DNA of 64,000 bases from Podospora comata (taxonomy: Eukaryota; Ascomycota; Sordariomycetes; Sordariales; Podosporaceae), in assembly GCA_017354895.1 (NCBI GenBank), contig CP071494.1, forward strand, positions 124,001 through 188,000. The letters run 5' to 3'. The notes beneath the pieces were generated by a model. It worked only from the letters and a program-made list of their open reading frames with translations. It did no database searches and was not told the DNA's origin. Below, in pieces: positions 54,855 to 64,000 of the stretch (position 1 is its first letter; each line of letters opens with the position of its first letter). The position numbers and the translations under genes are program-made.

Positions 54855-57019
54855 CCAAGATCAAACTAAGTACTTTCGGGTAGCTTTGCACCATTTATTC
54901 AAGCCTTATTTCATGACTCCGAGTAGAGGGCTGAGCACCGGGATACCTAGTAATTCAATATATATGGCGGTACTGGTTGAATACACACATATTTTCTCTT
55001 GCATACCGAAGTCCCCAGCCGCATCTTGATGTCCCAGATAACCAAGCCGTCATCACGATTACCTCCCCAACAGCGGGTTGGCGATGTGCCATGTGGGATA
55101 AGCTATTTGCATATTTCACAGCTTGGATCTCCTTGTTTGGGCTGACTTATCATTGCCACACTTTGCCAGGCGACAAGACTATTGATTCCGAGCTTTCCAC
55201 CACCCTCTACATGGTTGGCTAACGTCAAGGAGGCGTTGGGTCGGTGAGTAAACACCCTTTCGGACTCGCTCACCAACATCCCGCCAAGTTCCGAGAATAA
55301 GCTATGTGATTTGTTTCCACTCCTACAAAATATTTGGTTGGTGGCTCATGTTGGCATCCTACCTACTATCTGTAGTTGGAGCTCGGAAATCCTTTCGTTT
55401 CTCCAAGCGCTTACATTGAAAACCACCATCCGAACATCAAGAAGCCCAGAGTGTGATATGGATACCATCTACCTGTGTCCAGTAAGCCTGAATGCTGGCG
55501 GCACTGCACTGAAAAATAGCGTGGGCGCCATGATGCTTACCTGACATGTAGCTCTTTCAATCTTGTGGGATATCAGATATTTTCTCGGCAGCGGAGAGCT
55601 TTGTCTACAAGTCTGATGGAGACAAACATCGAACCGTCGCGTTGGGCCTGGGTAGATTCACATATGCTTATTTTTGTGTCTGGTGACTTTGGCCGAAACA
55701 GCTTCCAGAATCTTCTCTAGACAGGAATGGCAGGCGATGTCAGAGTTCCAAAACAGGTCGACAAATTCACACACCCAGGCAACATAGCACTAATGCATCC
55801 TGCTCAGCTCACATGGTTGCATTGGGGGTCCCAACAAGAGTGTGTGTGGAGGCCCATCTGCGTCTCTGTTTCGCTACCAGCAATGGGTATTGGGATAAGG
55901 AATATCCTGATAGGTAGATCGCCAGCCTCAAACCAGCCACAACAGTACCAACGGGTCCTTCAATGCATGACAGAAGTAGGTAGTGAGAAAGAGTTGCGAC
56001 TGAATGTTTTGCTGGACCAAGCTTCAACTTAACAACATCGGGCTTTGAGAACGCGGCAAGATAACAAAAAAAAATCACAGAGTGTAGGCTACGTACCTAG
56101 GTACCCGATCAAATCTGTGCATCAAATTCAAATACAGATAATGGAGGGGTGAGACGGATGACGTTATGACAATGCTTGGGAAGAGTAAGCAGCCTGGCAC
56201 CCGACTCCTCTATGGCTTCTCCGGCTGGCGGTGTGGGAATTACGTCTCTCATTGCCGTTGCAGATAACGATTAGACCAATAGTCTGCAGGGCGAACACTT
56301 AAAGGTCATGTTCAACTAGATCACGAGCCAGCTGCAAGAATCTGCCTGGCTCCTGGCATTCCAGTCTCGAGAGACCCATGTATCTTGACAAATAGCAGTT
56401 CTTCAATTACGTCTGACTTGCATGCTCTCCGATTAAGTGATGTGCTGAGTAAAATGACAAAATCCAAAGTACCGAGCGGACCGATTCCCTTTTGCGATCA
56501 GGTACCCGACCCGTAGCTTGCAAGCAACTGCGATGTGTCAGGCACCGAACAATCAGGTGTCATTGGCTTCATGCCGCGCTGTTCTCTCTTGCTAGGCTAC
56601 CCACTGAGCATGAAGAGGGAGCCAGAGAATGGTGGCTGACCATCAATTAACCAGTTTGAGAGTAGAAACGAAATCTTACTTGCATGATCTCAGGTCAGGA
56701 ACGAGAGAGCTCAAGGAGTCAAGAGCAAACGTGAACTTTCATGGAGTGTGGCGTGTGGCAGTGCAAAAAAATTTCCTATTTGCTCAGCATCATTCCTAGT
56801 ACCTTTTTTTTTGTCCATAACGCGGCGTCGAAAAAGATGGTGTGCCTTCTTTTGCCATATATCCAGGCAGGTGTGTCTGTGCCTGGTCTTCCAGATGTGT
56901 ACTTATCCCTCAGCAAGCCCAGAAGATTTTGAGTTGCGATTGAGTCCAGGGGCCTCCCATCTTCATCTCTCTTCCAAGTGCCTGCCTCGGTAGGTACCTT
57001 GGTCAAAGTCAGGTTCACG
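54855..57019. other. Gene-poor stretch, no gene seen
   Basis: About 2.2 kb with only short frames (for example 101 codons at 55727-56032) without features. The right end is the promoter of the class V aminotransferase gene. Confidence 0.45.
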
Positions 57020-58711
57020 ATGGCACCCACCATCGAAGAACTATATCCCGAGTACACTCTTACTTCTTCTATCGACAAACTACGTTCAGAGCACTATGCT
57101 CACCTTGATGAGAAGAACCATGTTTATCTTGACTATACCGGATCAGGCCTTGCCTCTGCTTTCCAGCTGACCCACTCTTCAGTTCGACTTTCATCCACGC
57201 TTTATGGCAATCCTCACAGCATCAACCCCTCCAGCCAAGCATCCACCAATGCCATCATAGCTACGCGGCTCAAAGTCTTGCAGCACCTGAATACGGATGC
57301 GGAAGAGTATGAGGTCATCTTCACAGCCAACGCCACAGAGGCCGCAAAACTTGTTGGAGAATCGTACGCATTCACTAAGGGAACGAAGTTAGTGTTGACG
57401 GCGGATAATCATAATTCCATCAACGGACTTAGGGAGTTTGCAGGAAGGAAGGGAAGCAGTACCGTTTACATACCCTTCTCATCTCCCGACATGAGAATCA
57501 ATGACGAGGATTTCATAAAGGCTCTTTCGGCGGCACGACCGGGGCGGAAAGCTACTCTGAGCACTGGAATCAACCGGTTGGCCAAATCACTTCTGGGGTG
57601 CCACCCTTGGAGAAGAAAAACAGGTGACGCTGCCGGCCGCGAGGATGGATTGAAGCGCTGTTCCACGTCAGATACCAATCCAAACCAGGATGCTTCTTGT
57701 GACAGCCCTGCCCTTTACAAGGCCTTTCTCCGGCCCTTTTGCCAATCGTCACGAGTACCTCCACAAAGTGCCAGCACAGCACCGGCAAGACCACTGGAAA
57801 ACACGACGCGCCATGGACTCTTTGCTTACCCAGCCCAAAGCAACTTTACCGGCGTCCGTCATCCATTGGCGTGGGTCACCTACGCCCAACGCCAAGGGTA
57901 TGATGTGCTGCTCGACGTAGCCGCCTACCTGCCGACCACTAGGCTCGACATGTCTATTACCAAGCCCGAGTTTCTCATTATCAGTTGGTACAAACTCTTC
58001 GGGTTCCCTACCGGTGTGGGCTGTCTGGTTGTGAAAAAGGAAGCCCTGTCCAGGCTCGTAAGGCCCTGGTTCTCTGGGGGCACTATTCAAGCTGTCACGG
58101 TGGGGGTCCCTTGGCATCTGAAGGCGAGGGGGGCTGAGGGATTCGAAGATGGGACAGTGAATTTCCTGGGCATTCCTGAGGTGATGTTTGGGCTAGAGTG
58201 GATCAATTCAGTTAGCCTGCAGGTTATTGGGCTGCGAGTCAGGTGCTTGACTGGCTGGTTCTTGAAGAGGTTGGCCGCCTTGAGACACTCGGACAGGACA
58301 CCAATGGCTAGAATATACGGACCAGAAAATATGGACATGCGAGGAGGCACCGTTGCTTTTAATCTGCTGGACTCTGGCGGTAAGGTTGTAGACGAGCGAT
58401 TAATCGGGCAAGAGTCAGCAGCGGCCGGAATTTCACTCAGGACAGGGTGTTTTTGTAACCCTGGGGCCGGGGAGGCTGCCATGGGCTTGACTGTGGCTTC
58501 TCTGCGTAGGCTGGCCACGGCAACAGCGCAGATGAGAGGGATGGATGACTTTGTCGAGGTTCTTGGCTTGCCATCAGCTGGAGCTATCCGCGTCTCATTC
58601 GGGATCGCTTCCACTTCTACCGACGTTGATAGGTTTTTCGAGTTTGTGGAAAAGACATATCGGGATCGAGTGACAACCTCTGAGGGTCTTCTCCCGAGAG
58701 AGTCCTGCTAG
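57020..58711 (+). CDS. Molybdenum-cofactor-sulfurase-like class V aminotransferase
   Basis: Single exon, 563 aa from MAPTIEELYPEYTLTS. It matches the PLP-dependent N-terminal domain of MoCo sulfurase (Aspergillus HxB, human MOCOS). Features are VYLDYTGSGLAS, YGNPHS, the ADNHNS segment, FAYPAQSNFTGVRHPL, the PLP lysine Lys325 in SWYKLFGFPTGVGCL, and the sulfur-carrying Cys477/479 in LRTGCFCNPGAGE. Full HxB-type sulfurases carry a C-terminal MOSC domain. This protein ends at the aminotransferase domain. It could be a cysteine desulfurase-like relative with another target. No neighbour points to molybdenum enzymes. Confidence 0.88.
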   Translation: MAPTIEELYPEYTLTSSIDKLRSEHYAHLDEKNHVYLDYTGSGLASAFQLTHSSVRLSSTLYGNPHSINPSSQASTNAIIATRLKVLQHLNTDAEEYEVIFTANATEAAKLVGESYAFTKGTKLVLTADNHNSINGLREFAGRKGSSTVYIPFSSPDMRINDEDFIKALSAARPGRKATLSTGINRLAKSLLGCHPWRRKTGDAAGREDGLKRCSTSDTNPNQDASCDSPALYKAFLRPFCQSSRVPPQSASTAPARPLENTTRHGLFAYPAQSNFTGVRHPLAWVTYAQRQGYDVLLDVAAYLPTTRLDMSITKPEFLIISWYKLFGFPTGVGCLVVKKEALSRLVRPWFSGGTIQAVTVGVPWHLKARGAEGFEDGTVNFLGIPEVMFGLEWINSVSLQVIGLRVRCLTGWFLKRLAALRHSDRTPMARIYGPENMDMRGGTVAFNLLDSGGKVVDERLIGQESAAAGISLRTGCFCNPGAGEAAMGLTVASLRRLATATAQMRGMDDFVEVLGLPSAGAIRVSFGIASTSTDVDRFFEFVEKTYRDRVTTSEGLLPRESC

Positions 58712-58882
58712 TCACGGCCTTACCATGGTGTAGTACCTTACTGTAACTTGAAGAGAAACTTCCATCTGCTTTGGCTTTTTTTGCGTTTTGTATATGTCAT
58801 GAGAGTACAACCAGCCATTTGACAAAGTCGAAACCGGCCTTCTCGATACTGGCCTTTCACCTAACAACCCATGCCCACGTGC

Positions 58883-59731
58883 CTATGCGTCACCACGAGC
58901 CAACCGCTTCCGCTTCCCTTTCCCCTTTCCGGATCCACTGCCAGTGTTCATCACGGTAATCGTATGTACAAATCTCAACGTTCCCTTCTCGACTCGGAAC
59001 TCGTGACTGTCCGGTATGCCGCTGAAGCTCAAGAAAATGGAGACGGCGCCTACCGTCTCGTCAATCACATACCTCCGGTCCACCAGCTGCACACCGCTCG
59101 GGATGCCCACGTCGCACCTGTCATTTTGCCCACCATTGCCTGTATAGGCGCCTCCCTCCAGTCTAGCACAAGGCCTGCCCCACGGCACAACGACAGACTT
59201 GTCATGAAAGATGTCACAGTACGCATCCCCAGCGGCCTTGATCACCTCTCTCGAGTCTCTATCTGCCTCGGGGATCGTCCCCCAATTCTCACGGGATGCC
59301 CAGCGCAGGGTACCGGTTGCGTTGAAAAGCCAATCGCCCGTGGTGGTGGACAAGAGATCAACCTTTGTGATCTGGGCTGACGTGAAAAACATCTGCACGC
59401 CAATCACGTAAGGCTGCGCGCCCGTGGCCGAGATAATCTCGGTATAGGTGGCGCATTGTGTCGTGTCGAGGCTGTGGCGTGAGAAGTCGATCTTGGTAGC
59501 ACGGGTCAAGGAAGAGCCTGACGTGAGGGAAGCATTGCGAAAATTCTCGTGGTAGACGGCTGAGGGAGAAAGCGGCTGTAGCAGCGCAGGGTTGCCGGCT
59601 GTCTGCGCGGCGAGAAGGCTGTCGGCTGCCGTCTTGAGGAAATCTCTGGTGCAGGCCGGCTGCGCTTGCACGCCAGACCCCTTGATCACCAAGAGGGTCG
59701 AGAGGAGGAGCGAGGTGAGTGAATGCATCAT
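58883..59731 (-). CDS. Secreted DUF8021-type protein
   Basis: Single exon, 282 aa from the double Met (MMHSLTSLLLSTLLVIKG). A signal peptide ends near QA/QPAC. Conserved segments I associate with this fungal secreted family are TQCATYTEIISATGAQPYVI, GDWLFNATGTLRWASRENW, VIKAAGDAYCDIFHDKSV with PWGRPCARLEGGAYTG, and RRYVIDETVGAVSIFLSF. The C-terminus is strongly basic (GKGKGKRKRLARGD). The fold and function are unknown; it may bind or process something outside the cell. The frame is open upstream of the chosen start, but the signal peptide fixes the start. Confidence 0.85.
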   Translation of the reverse strand: MMHSLTSLLLSTLLVIKGSGVQAQPACTRDFLKTAADSLLAAQTAGNPALLQPLSPSAVYHENFRNASLTSGSSLTRATKIDFSRHSLDTTQCATYTEIISATGAQPYVIGVQMFFTSAQITKVDLLSTTTGDWLFNATGTLRWASRENWGTIPEADRDSREVIKAAGDAYCDIFHDKSVVVPWGRPCARLEGGAYTGNGGQNDRCDVGIPSGVQLVDRRYVIDETVGAVSIFLSFSGIPDSHEFRVEKGTLRFVHTITVMNTGSGSGKGKGKRKRLARGDA

Positions 59732-60361
59732 CAGGGTCGTGTTGAAACACCAGGCAACTGCTATCCGCGTGTAGAAAGCACGAACAAGAGAGGTGCAAAC
59801 CAAGAACTTGTCTAAAAGCGCCCCTATTTATGCACTGTCCATTCGAGGCTAATGTGGTGAACGGGTAATATATCAACCCCCTGGTTCCCCAACTTCAATC
59901 AATATTGAAGGGACGTTATGAAGAGAGGGGAGACAGTTTCGGCAGTTTGGATCACGTTGGTTGATTGGTAGGGAAGCGTTGATCCAAAATACATTCCCCC
60001 TCTGTCACCGGCCTCAAGCCGGTGTGGCTGTCTTTGGTTGACTTGTTGCCTCTTGGGCTCTTTTTGCCAACAAGTCCCTGTCGTTTTCGAGGACTCCCAG
60101 CAGCCCATGAACCTTCGATGTCGTGGAAGTAAGCTTTGGCATACATCTTCAAGCTGCCCAACTGAAAGAAAGGCAAACTCAGCGTAATAGAATGTCCAGT
60201 ATTATTAAATTCGTATCCCATTTAAGTGGTCAAAGTGGCCCCCCTCTCCATCACCCAATGCCAGACACATACCGGGCAACTGTGATCCTCCTCATGTAGC
60301 TTCTAGTACCCAACTCTCTTGTACGTCAAAGGTCGTGCTGTTGACTCCCGACAGGACCGAC
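59732..60361. other. Intergenic, no gene seen
   Basis: 630 bp between the secreted-protein start and the 3' end of the AP-1 mu gene on the same strand. No coding evidence. Confidence 0.5.
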
Positions 60362-61770
60362 TCACACGGCGTCTGGTAGTCTGACAGCAATATCTCCCGA
60401 TTGCGTGATGTAACGCACCCATGGGAGTGATGGGTATTGAAGCTAATGGACGAGTCAATGAGAACACGGTCAAAAACGCAAAGAAGGGCAGAGCAAGCAC
60501 ATACCTTGGGCTCTGTGATCTTGAGGTAGCGCACTTGGATGCCGCTGGTGGTGAAGTAGGGAATCTCGAACTTGACCTGAATGGGTCGCTTGGCACCCTT
60601 GCCAGGAGCTCCCACGCCACCCATGCTCCCGCCGAAGCCACCCGTCATGCCACCGCCATGCTCGTCGTCACCTCGCACACTGGGTAGGCCGAGCTCGGCA
60701 CGCATGAGAAACTCCTTGCCGCCACCAAACTGCTTGATCTTCCAGACGATGGCACTCTGCTCTGGCGCATAGTGCACCGATCCGACATTGGTTCGGAAGC
60801 GTGGTGTATCGGCGTCGTCGGGCACCGGAACAATAATCTCGACGTTGTTCGCCGTACTGCGGCGCTTGAATTGCGCCCTGGCCTTGAGCATGTATTCTAT
60901 TCGCGATCCACTGTGCGACTCGACAACACACTCGACCCAGATGAGCGGCTTGACCTGGGTGTTGAGACGATATGACATGAGCTCAAATTCTCCGTCAGGG
61001 GGGATGAAGCTGATGGTGCGGTCGTTCTCGAAACGCGACAGACGCACACACTGGTGGAATTTGACATCCTCCATCTCAATGGCCTTGCCACGCGTCGTCC
61101 GCCCCGTGCTTTCGAACATGACCTTGTCGTTGAGGCCCAGCCGCAGCTCGGGCATGCCAGACAAGTAACACTTCATCTTGATGGCACCCAGAATTTCCGA
61201 TCGCAACACATTGCCGTTGGCTGACACGAGAAGGTTGAGTGATTCAATAACATCCAGAAACACCTCGTTTTTGCGGTAGCGGATACCCTCGGAGCGCCAC
61301 GACACGGCGTTGGTGACAGCAATGGGCGGACGAGCCTGAATCTCGAGCTTGTGCGACTCCTGGGTGATGTACTCTTGCAGAATCTTGGACTCGGTAGTCT
61401 GGGGGTAGCCAAAGTCCATCATCTCGTCGAGAAGCTCGTATATAATGACAAAGTTGTCTCGAATAGACTCCTCCTCGAGCGCCTTGAAGTACTCGGTAAA
61501 CACCTCAACAATCTTGTGGAGAAAAAGGAGAATCTCGGCGGCATTGGTGTTTCGTTTCGTCAGGGCGAGTAGATAGAGGTTATTGTGTCTGATGTAGAGA
61601 TAGTTGATACCCTCGTGGGAGAAACAAGGGGGGACGGCTGACGACTCTTCTTCGGCTTCGCTGAGGAGGATGGGGAACTTTTCGACGGCTGACATGGGTA
61701 TATCTCCACGATAGTTTCGGGCGAGGAGGGTTTTGCCCTTTAGGTCGAGAAAGAAGATGGCTGAAGCCAT
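60362..61770 (-). CDS. APM1: AP-1 clathrin adaptor complex mu subunit
   Basis: Medium chain of the clathrin adaptor of the trans-Golgi and endosomes. Exons 61770-60505 and 60442-60362 (62-nt intron, donor GTATGT, acceptor TTAG) give 448 aa. The N-terminal longin-like domain starts ASAIFFLDLKGKTLLARNYR, and the mu homology domain starts near EGIRYRKNEVFLDVIESLNL. A Gly-rich loop (GGGMTGGFGGSMGGVGAPGK) lies in the C-terminal domain. The short last exon codes LQYPSLPWVRYITQSGDIA and VRLPDAV, the conserved end. Residues fit AP-1 better than AP-2. Confidence 0.95.
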
Positions 61771-64000
61771 GGTACAGTGACGGTATGGGGATGGCGATGG
61801 GAACGCTTCGCAGGAGCTCCCGTCGAGAGCGATTGGGGGGGATCGGTCGGGCTGAGAGACTTTAGGACGCGGATTGAATCGTAATTGTTGCTACAAGTAC
61901 TCCCATTACCCAAAGCAATGGAGTGATGGCCGTCGGTGTTGTCGTCGCTATCTTGTCGTCGCAGGTGTTGTTGTGTCGTTGAACAGCCAGCTGCTAGACA
62001 CCCTGGAAGGTCCCGTCGCTATTGTCAACCAAGGAGATGCCACAGGCCACAACCCTGACGTTGCTCCATTGTGGAGCGTGCGCTGGCCAGGCTGGCCAGG
62101 AGGGTTCTGAAGCTTAAGCCTGAGACTGTGGCGCCAGTGTGGAAGTGCCTTCTAGGTTCTTGTGGCTTGCCGCCGGTGAAAGGCAAAACCAGGCTTCCGG
62201 CTTGGCTTTCTGTGGGGCCTGGGCATGCTTTTGAAGGTGGGGTTCATGGACATGGAGCGACAGGTGGTCAGTGCCCTTCGGCTACCCCACCAATTGGTTT
62301 TGCTCAAAAGAAATTCTCGCTGCGTTTTTTTCTCCTCTTCCTTTTCCTTCCCTCAACGCGCCCATTAGACAGTGCTATCATCATGCGCACAACAAGAACC
62401 GGCATTCTGTCAGTTCCGAACCGTGCCGCCGTGGATGAATATGCGATTTCGAGGCGCGGAGATGAAGGATTTTCCGCTAACGGTTCCATAAGAACTGGCC
62501 GAGTATCTCTCTTACTGCTTGGCCGGTGTCAGAGGAACCGGACATTTTTGGCTCTTGCCAATTCTCACATGCTACAGTACATCTTGAGGTGACAGGATAA
62601 CCACGCCCGGAGCCTCCTTCCACGTACACTCTCCATGCAAGGGACCCCTCCGAAATCCCAACAAAAAAAAGAGCTAGGTGAACTTTTGGGCAATCAAAGT
62701 GGGTGGCGCCGTGGACAGCTAGACAGCCACACAGCCCTGGATGGCGGAGGACTGATGTCTGGGTCTGATGAATGAATTCCGTCAGGAACTTTGCATGTGA
62801 TGGTGGACAGTGGAGCCTTTTCTGCAAGTCTGTGACAAAGCACCTGAGCGCGTTCAGGGCCGAGAGCTGGCTCCAAGATAAAGCCGCTCTACATCTCTTC
62901 AGTCCGACACGTGCTTTTCCACCTGGAAACAGGTTCCTTGCCAGGCACTGAGTGCACCTCACTATCTGACCTTCTTCTTCGCACTCAGAACATCTGAAAG
63001 CAGCAAATTTGATGAAGACTGTGCGTAAAGCTTCTGCCGGGCTGCACATGACGTGTGCTCGGTACCGTATGTAAAAGTAAAATACACTCCGTAAACTATC
63101 TGCGTGTCTGCCACCCTGTCTGTGTCGCACAGGCCGTCTTCGAGAGAAGCTCAGAACCAGAACCCCGCCTTACCCACGTTTGGTGGAGCAATGGCAACGT
63201 CTTGGTTGTTTCTTCTTTTTCGTATCTTATTCGGCTGGCTTTTCTCTTTCATTTCTATGTACCTACCTACACTATGTCCCGTGGACTGTGGACGGAGGCA
63301 TGCCACTACTAGGTATAGAGAAGGATACGTCCACACGGGGCGCCTTCTCAGTGCCCGTGACAATTCAATATGGATTTGACGTACGTGCTACATTTGCAGC
63401 TAAAAGTGCATTTTACGAATCAACCGGAATTTGCGAATCAACGAACCTGACCATGGTGGAAGCCATGGCCAGTGCCGATTTTGAAGGCCTGACAAGTAGT
63501 GTGGGTTCAGGCACGATTGTAGGTAGCGCACCCGTGCCCGTTCCTGTGGGAGGGAGCAGCATGTGCAAATCCCCAGGCTCACATGGAGGGAAGGAAGGGT
63601 GCGTTGCCGAAAATCCTGCCCGCTCTCTCGCCTCAACCCTTTTCCAAGGAGCAAAGAAGCCCCTCCCCAATCCGTCCCCCTCCATCCATCCAATCAATCA
63701 CTCACTATTTCACTAAACCACCTTACCTACTGCCCTTTTGCGGCTTCTCTTCCTAGCGGACACCTACCAGTCGCCTGACGCCAATTGCCAAGTGTCTAAC
63801 CCGAACCCCGGTCAGCTAATGCCGGTCTTCTTCGCCCGTGCTTGAATTGCTTGATTATTCATTCATTCATTCATTCATTGATATTATCGGCCCCCCTCCC
63901 CCAACCCTCCCCATCGCTTCACCATTATTGCTTCGTTCTTCAATCTGTTACTCTTCCTCCCCTCCCCCCCTGCCAACGCCTGCTCCCCCATCACGTCCGC
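61771..64000. other. Terminal 2.2 kb, no convincing gene
   Basis: The left part is the APM1 promoter. A 63-codon hydrophobic frame at 63191-63379 (MATSWLFLLFRILFGWLFSF) and a longer minus-strand frame at 62477-63130 lack supporting features. The right end is pyrimidine-rich and may be the promoter of a gene beyond the window. Confidence 0.5.
63854..63879 (+). repeat. (ATTC)n microsatellite
   Basis: About six ATTC units in a row, flanked by C- and T-rich sequence. Confidence 0.85.

Noticed and set aside
62477-63130. 217-codon minus-strand frame in the terminal stretch
   Set aside because: Cys- and Arg-rich translation with no domain or splice context; overlapping frames exist on the other strand.
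63191-63379. Small hydrophobic frame resembling a short membrane protein
   Set aside because: Leading hydrophobicity comes from a T-rich stretch; no conserved continuation and no promoter or intron support.

Overview
The window is nuclear DNA from a filamentous ascomycete, most likely a Sordariomycete (inferred). The grounds are many short introns (about 50-116 nt) with GTRNGT donors and CTRAC-type branch sites, a Zn2Cys6 regulator, fungal-only families (LCL2, DUF8021-type) and a sharply bounded AT-rich island whose transposon has Trp codons turned into TAG, the mark of repeat-induced point mutation (RIP). The exon joins given here were checked to keep frame and phase unless noted.

Region 1 (1-19,456) is mostly housekeeping: an unknown protein, an intron-bearing tRNA-Asp, a fungal unknown, thymidylate kinase, GTP cyclohydrolase I, TAF11, a C2H2 plus Mif2/CENP-C-like cupin protein, mitochondrial ribosomal protein bL27m, LCL2 and phosphatase inhibitor-2 (GLC8).

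Region 2 (19,457-36,832) looks like an accessory catabolic neighbourhood: a maltose/hexose-type MFS transporter divergent from a Zn2Cys6 factor, then myo-inositol oxygenase, a beta-hydroxyacid dehydrogenase, an MBL-fold lactonase-like enzyme, a zinc alcohol dehydrogenase, two carboxymuconolactone-decarboxylase-type proteins, a second MBL gene broken by two stops, and a second beta-hydroxyacid dehydrogenase. Two enzyme families occur twice, which suggests duplication followed by partial decay.

Region 3 (36,833-46,980) holds a BTB protein whose stop is TGA-CTA followed by a 176-codon open, coding-like extension with hydrophobic segments (candidate programmed readthrough), a frame-broken MYND-finger gene, tRNA-Ser(GCT), an unknown protein and a tubulin-tyrosine ligase family protein.

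Region 4 (about 46,985-51,345) is the AT-rich relic island: a Tc1/mariner transposase remnant, a pair of tRNA-derived SINE-like repeats and a pair of diverged LTR-like repeats. Region 5 (51,346-57,019) is gene-poor and holds one four-exon orphan-like gene.

Region 6 (57,020-64,000) returns to ordinary genes: a molybdenum-cofactor-sulfurase-like class V aminotransferase, a secreted DUF8021-type protein and the AP-1 mu subunit. The last 2.2 kb shows no convincing gene.
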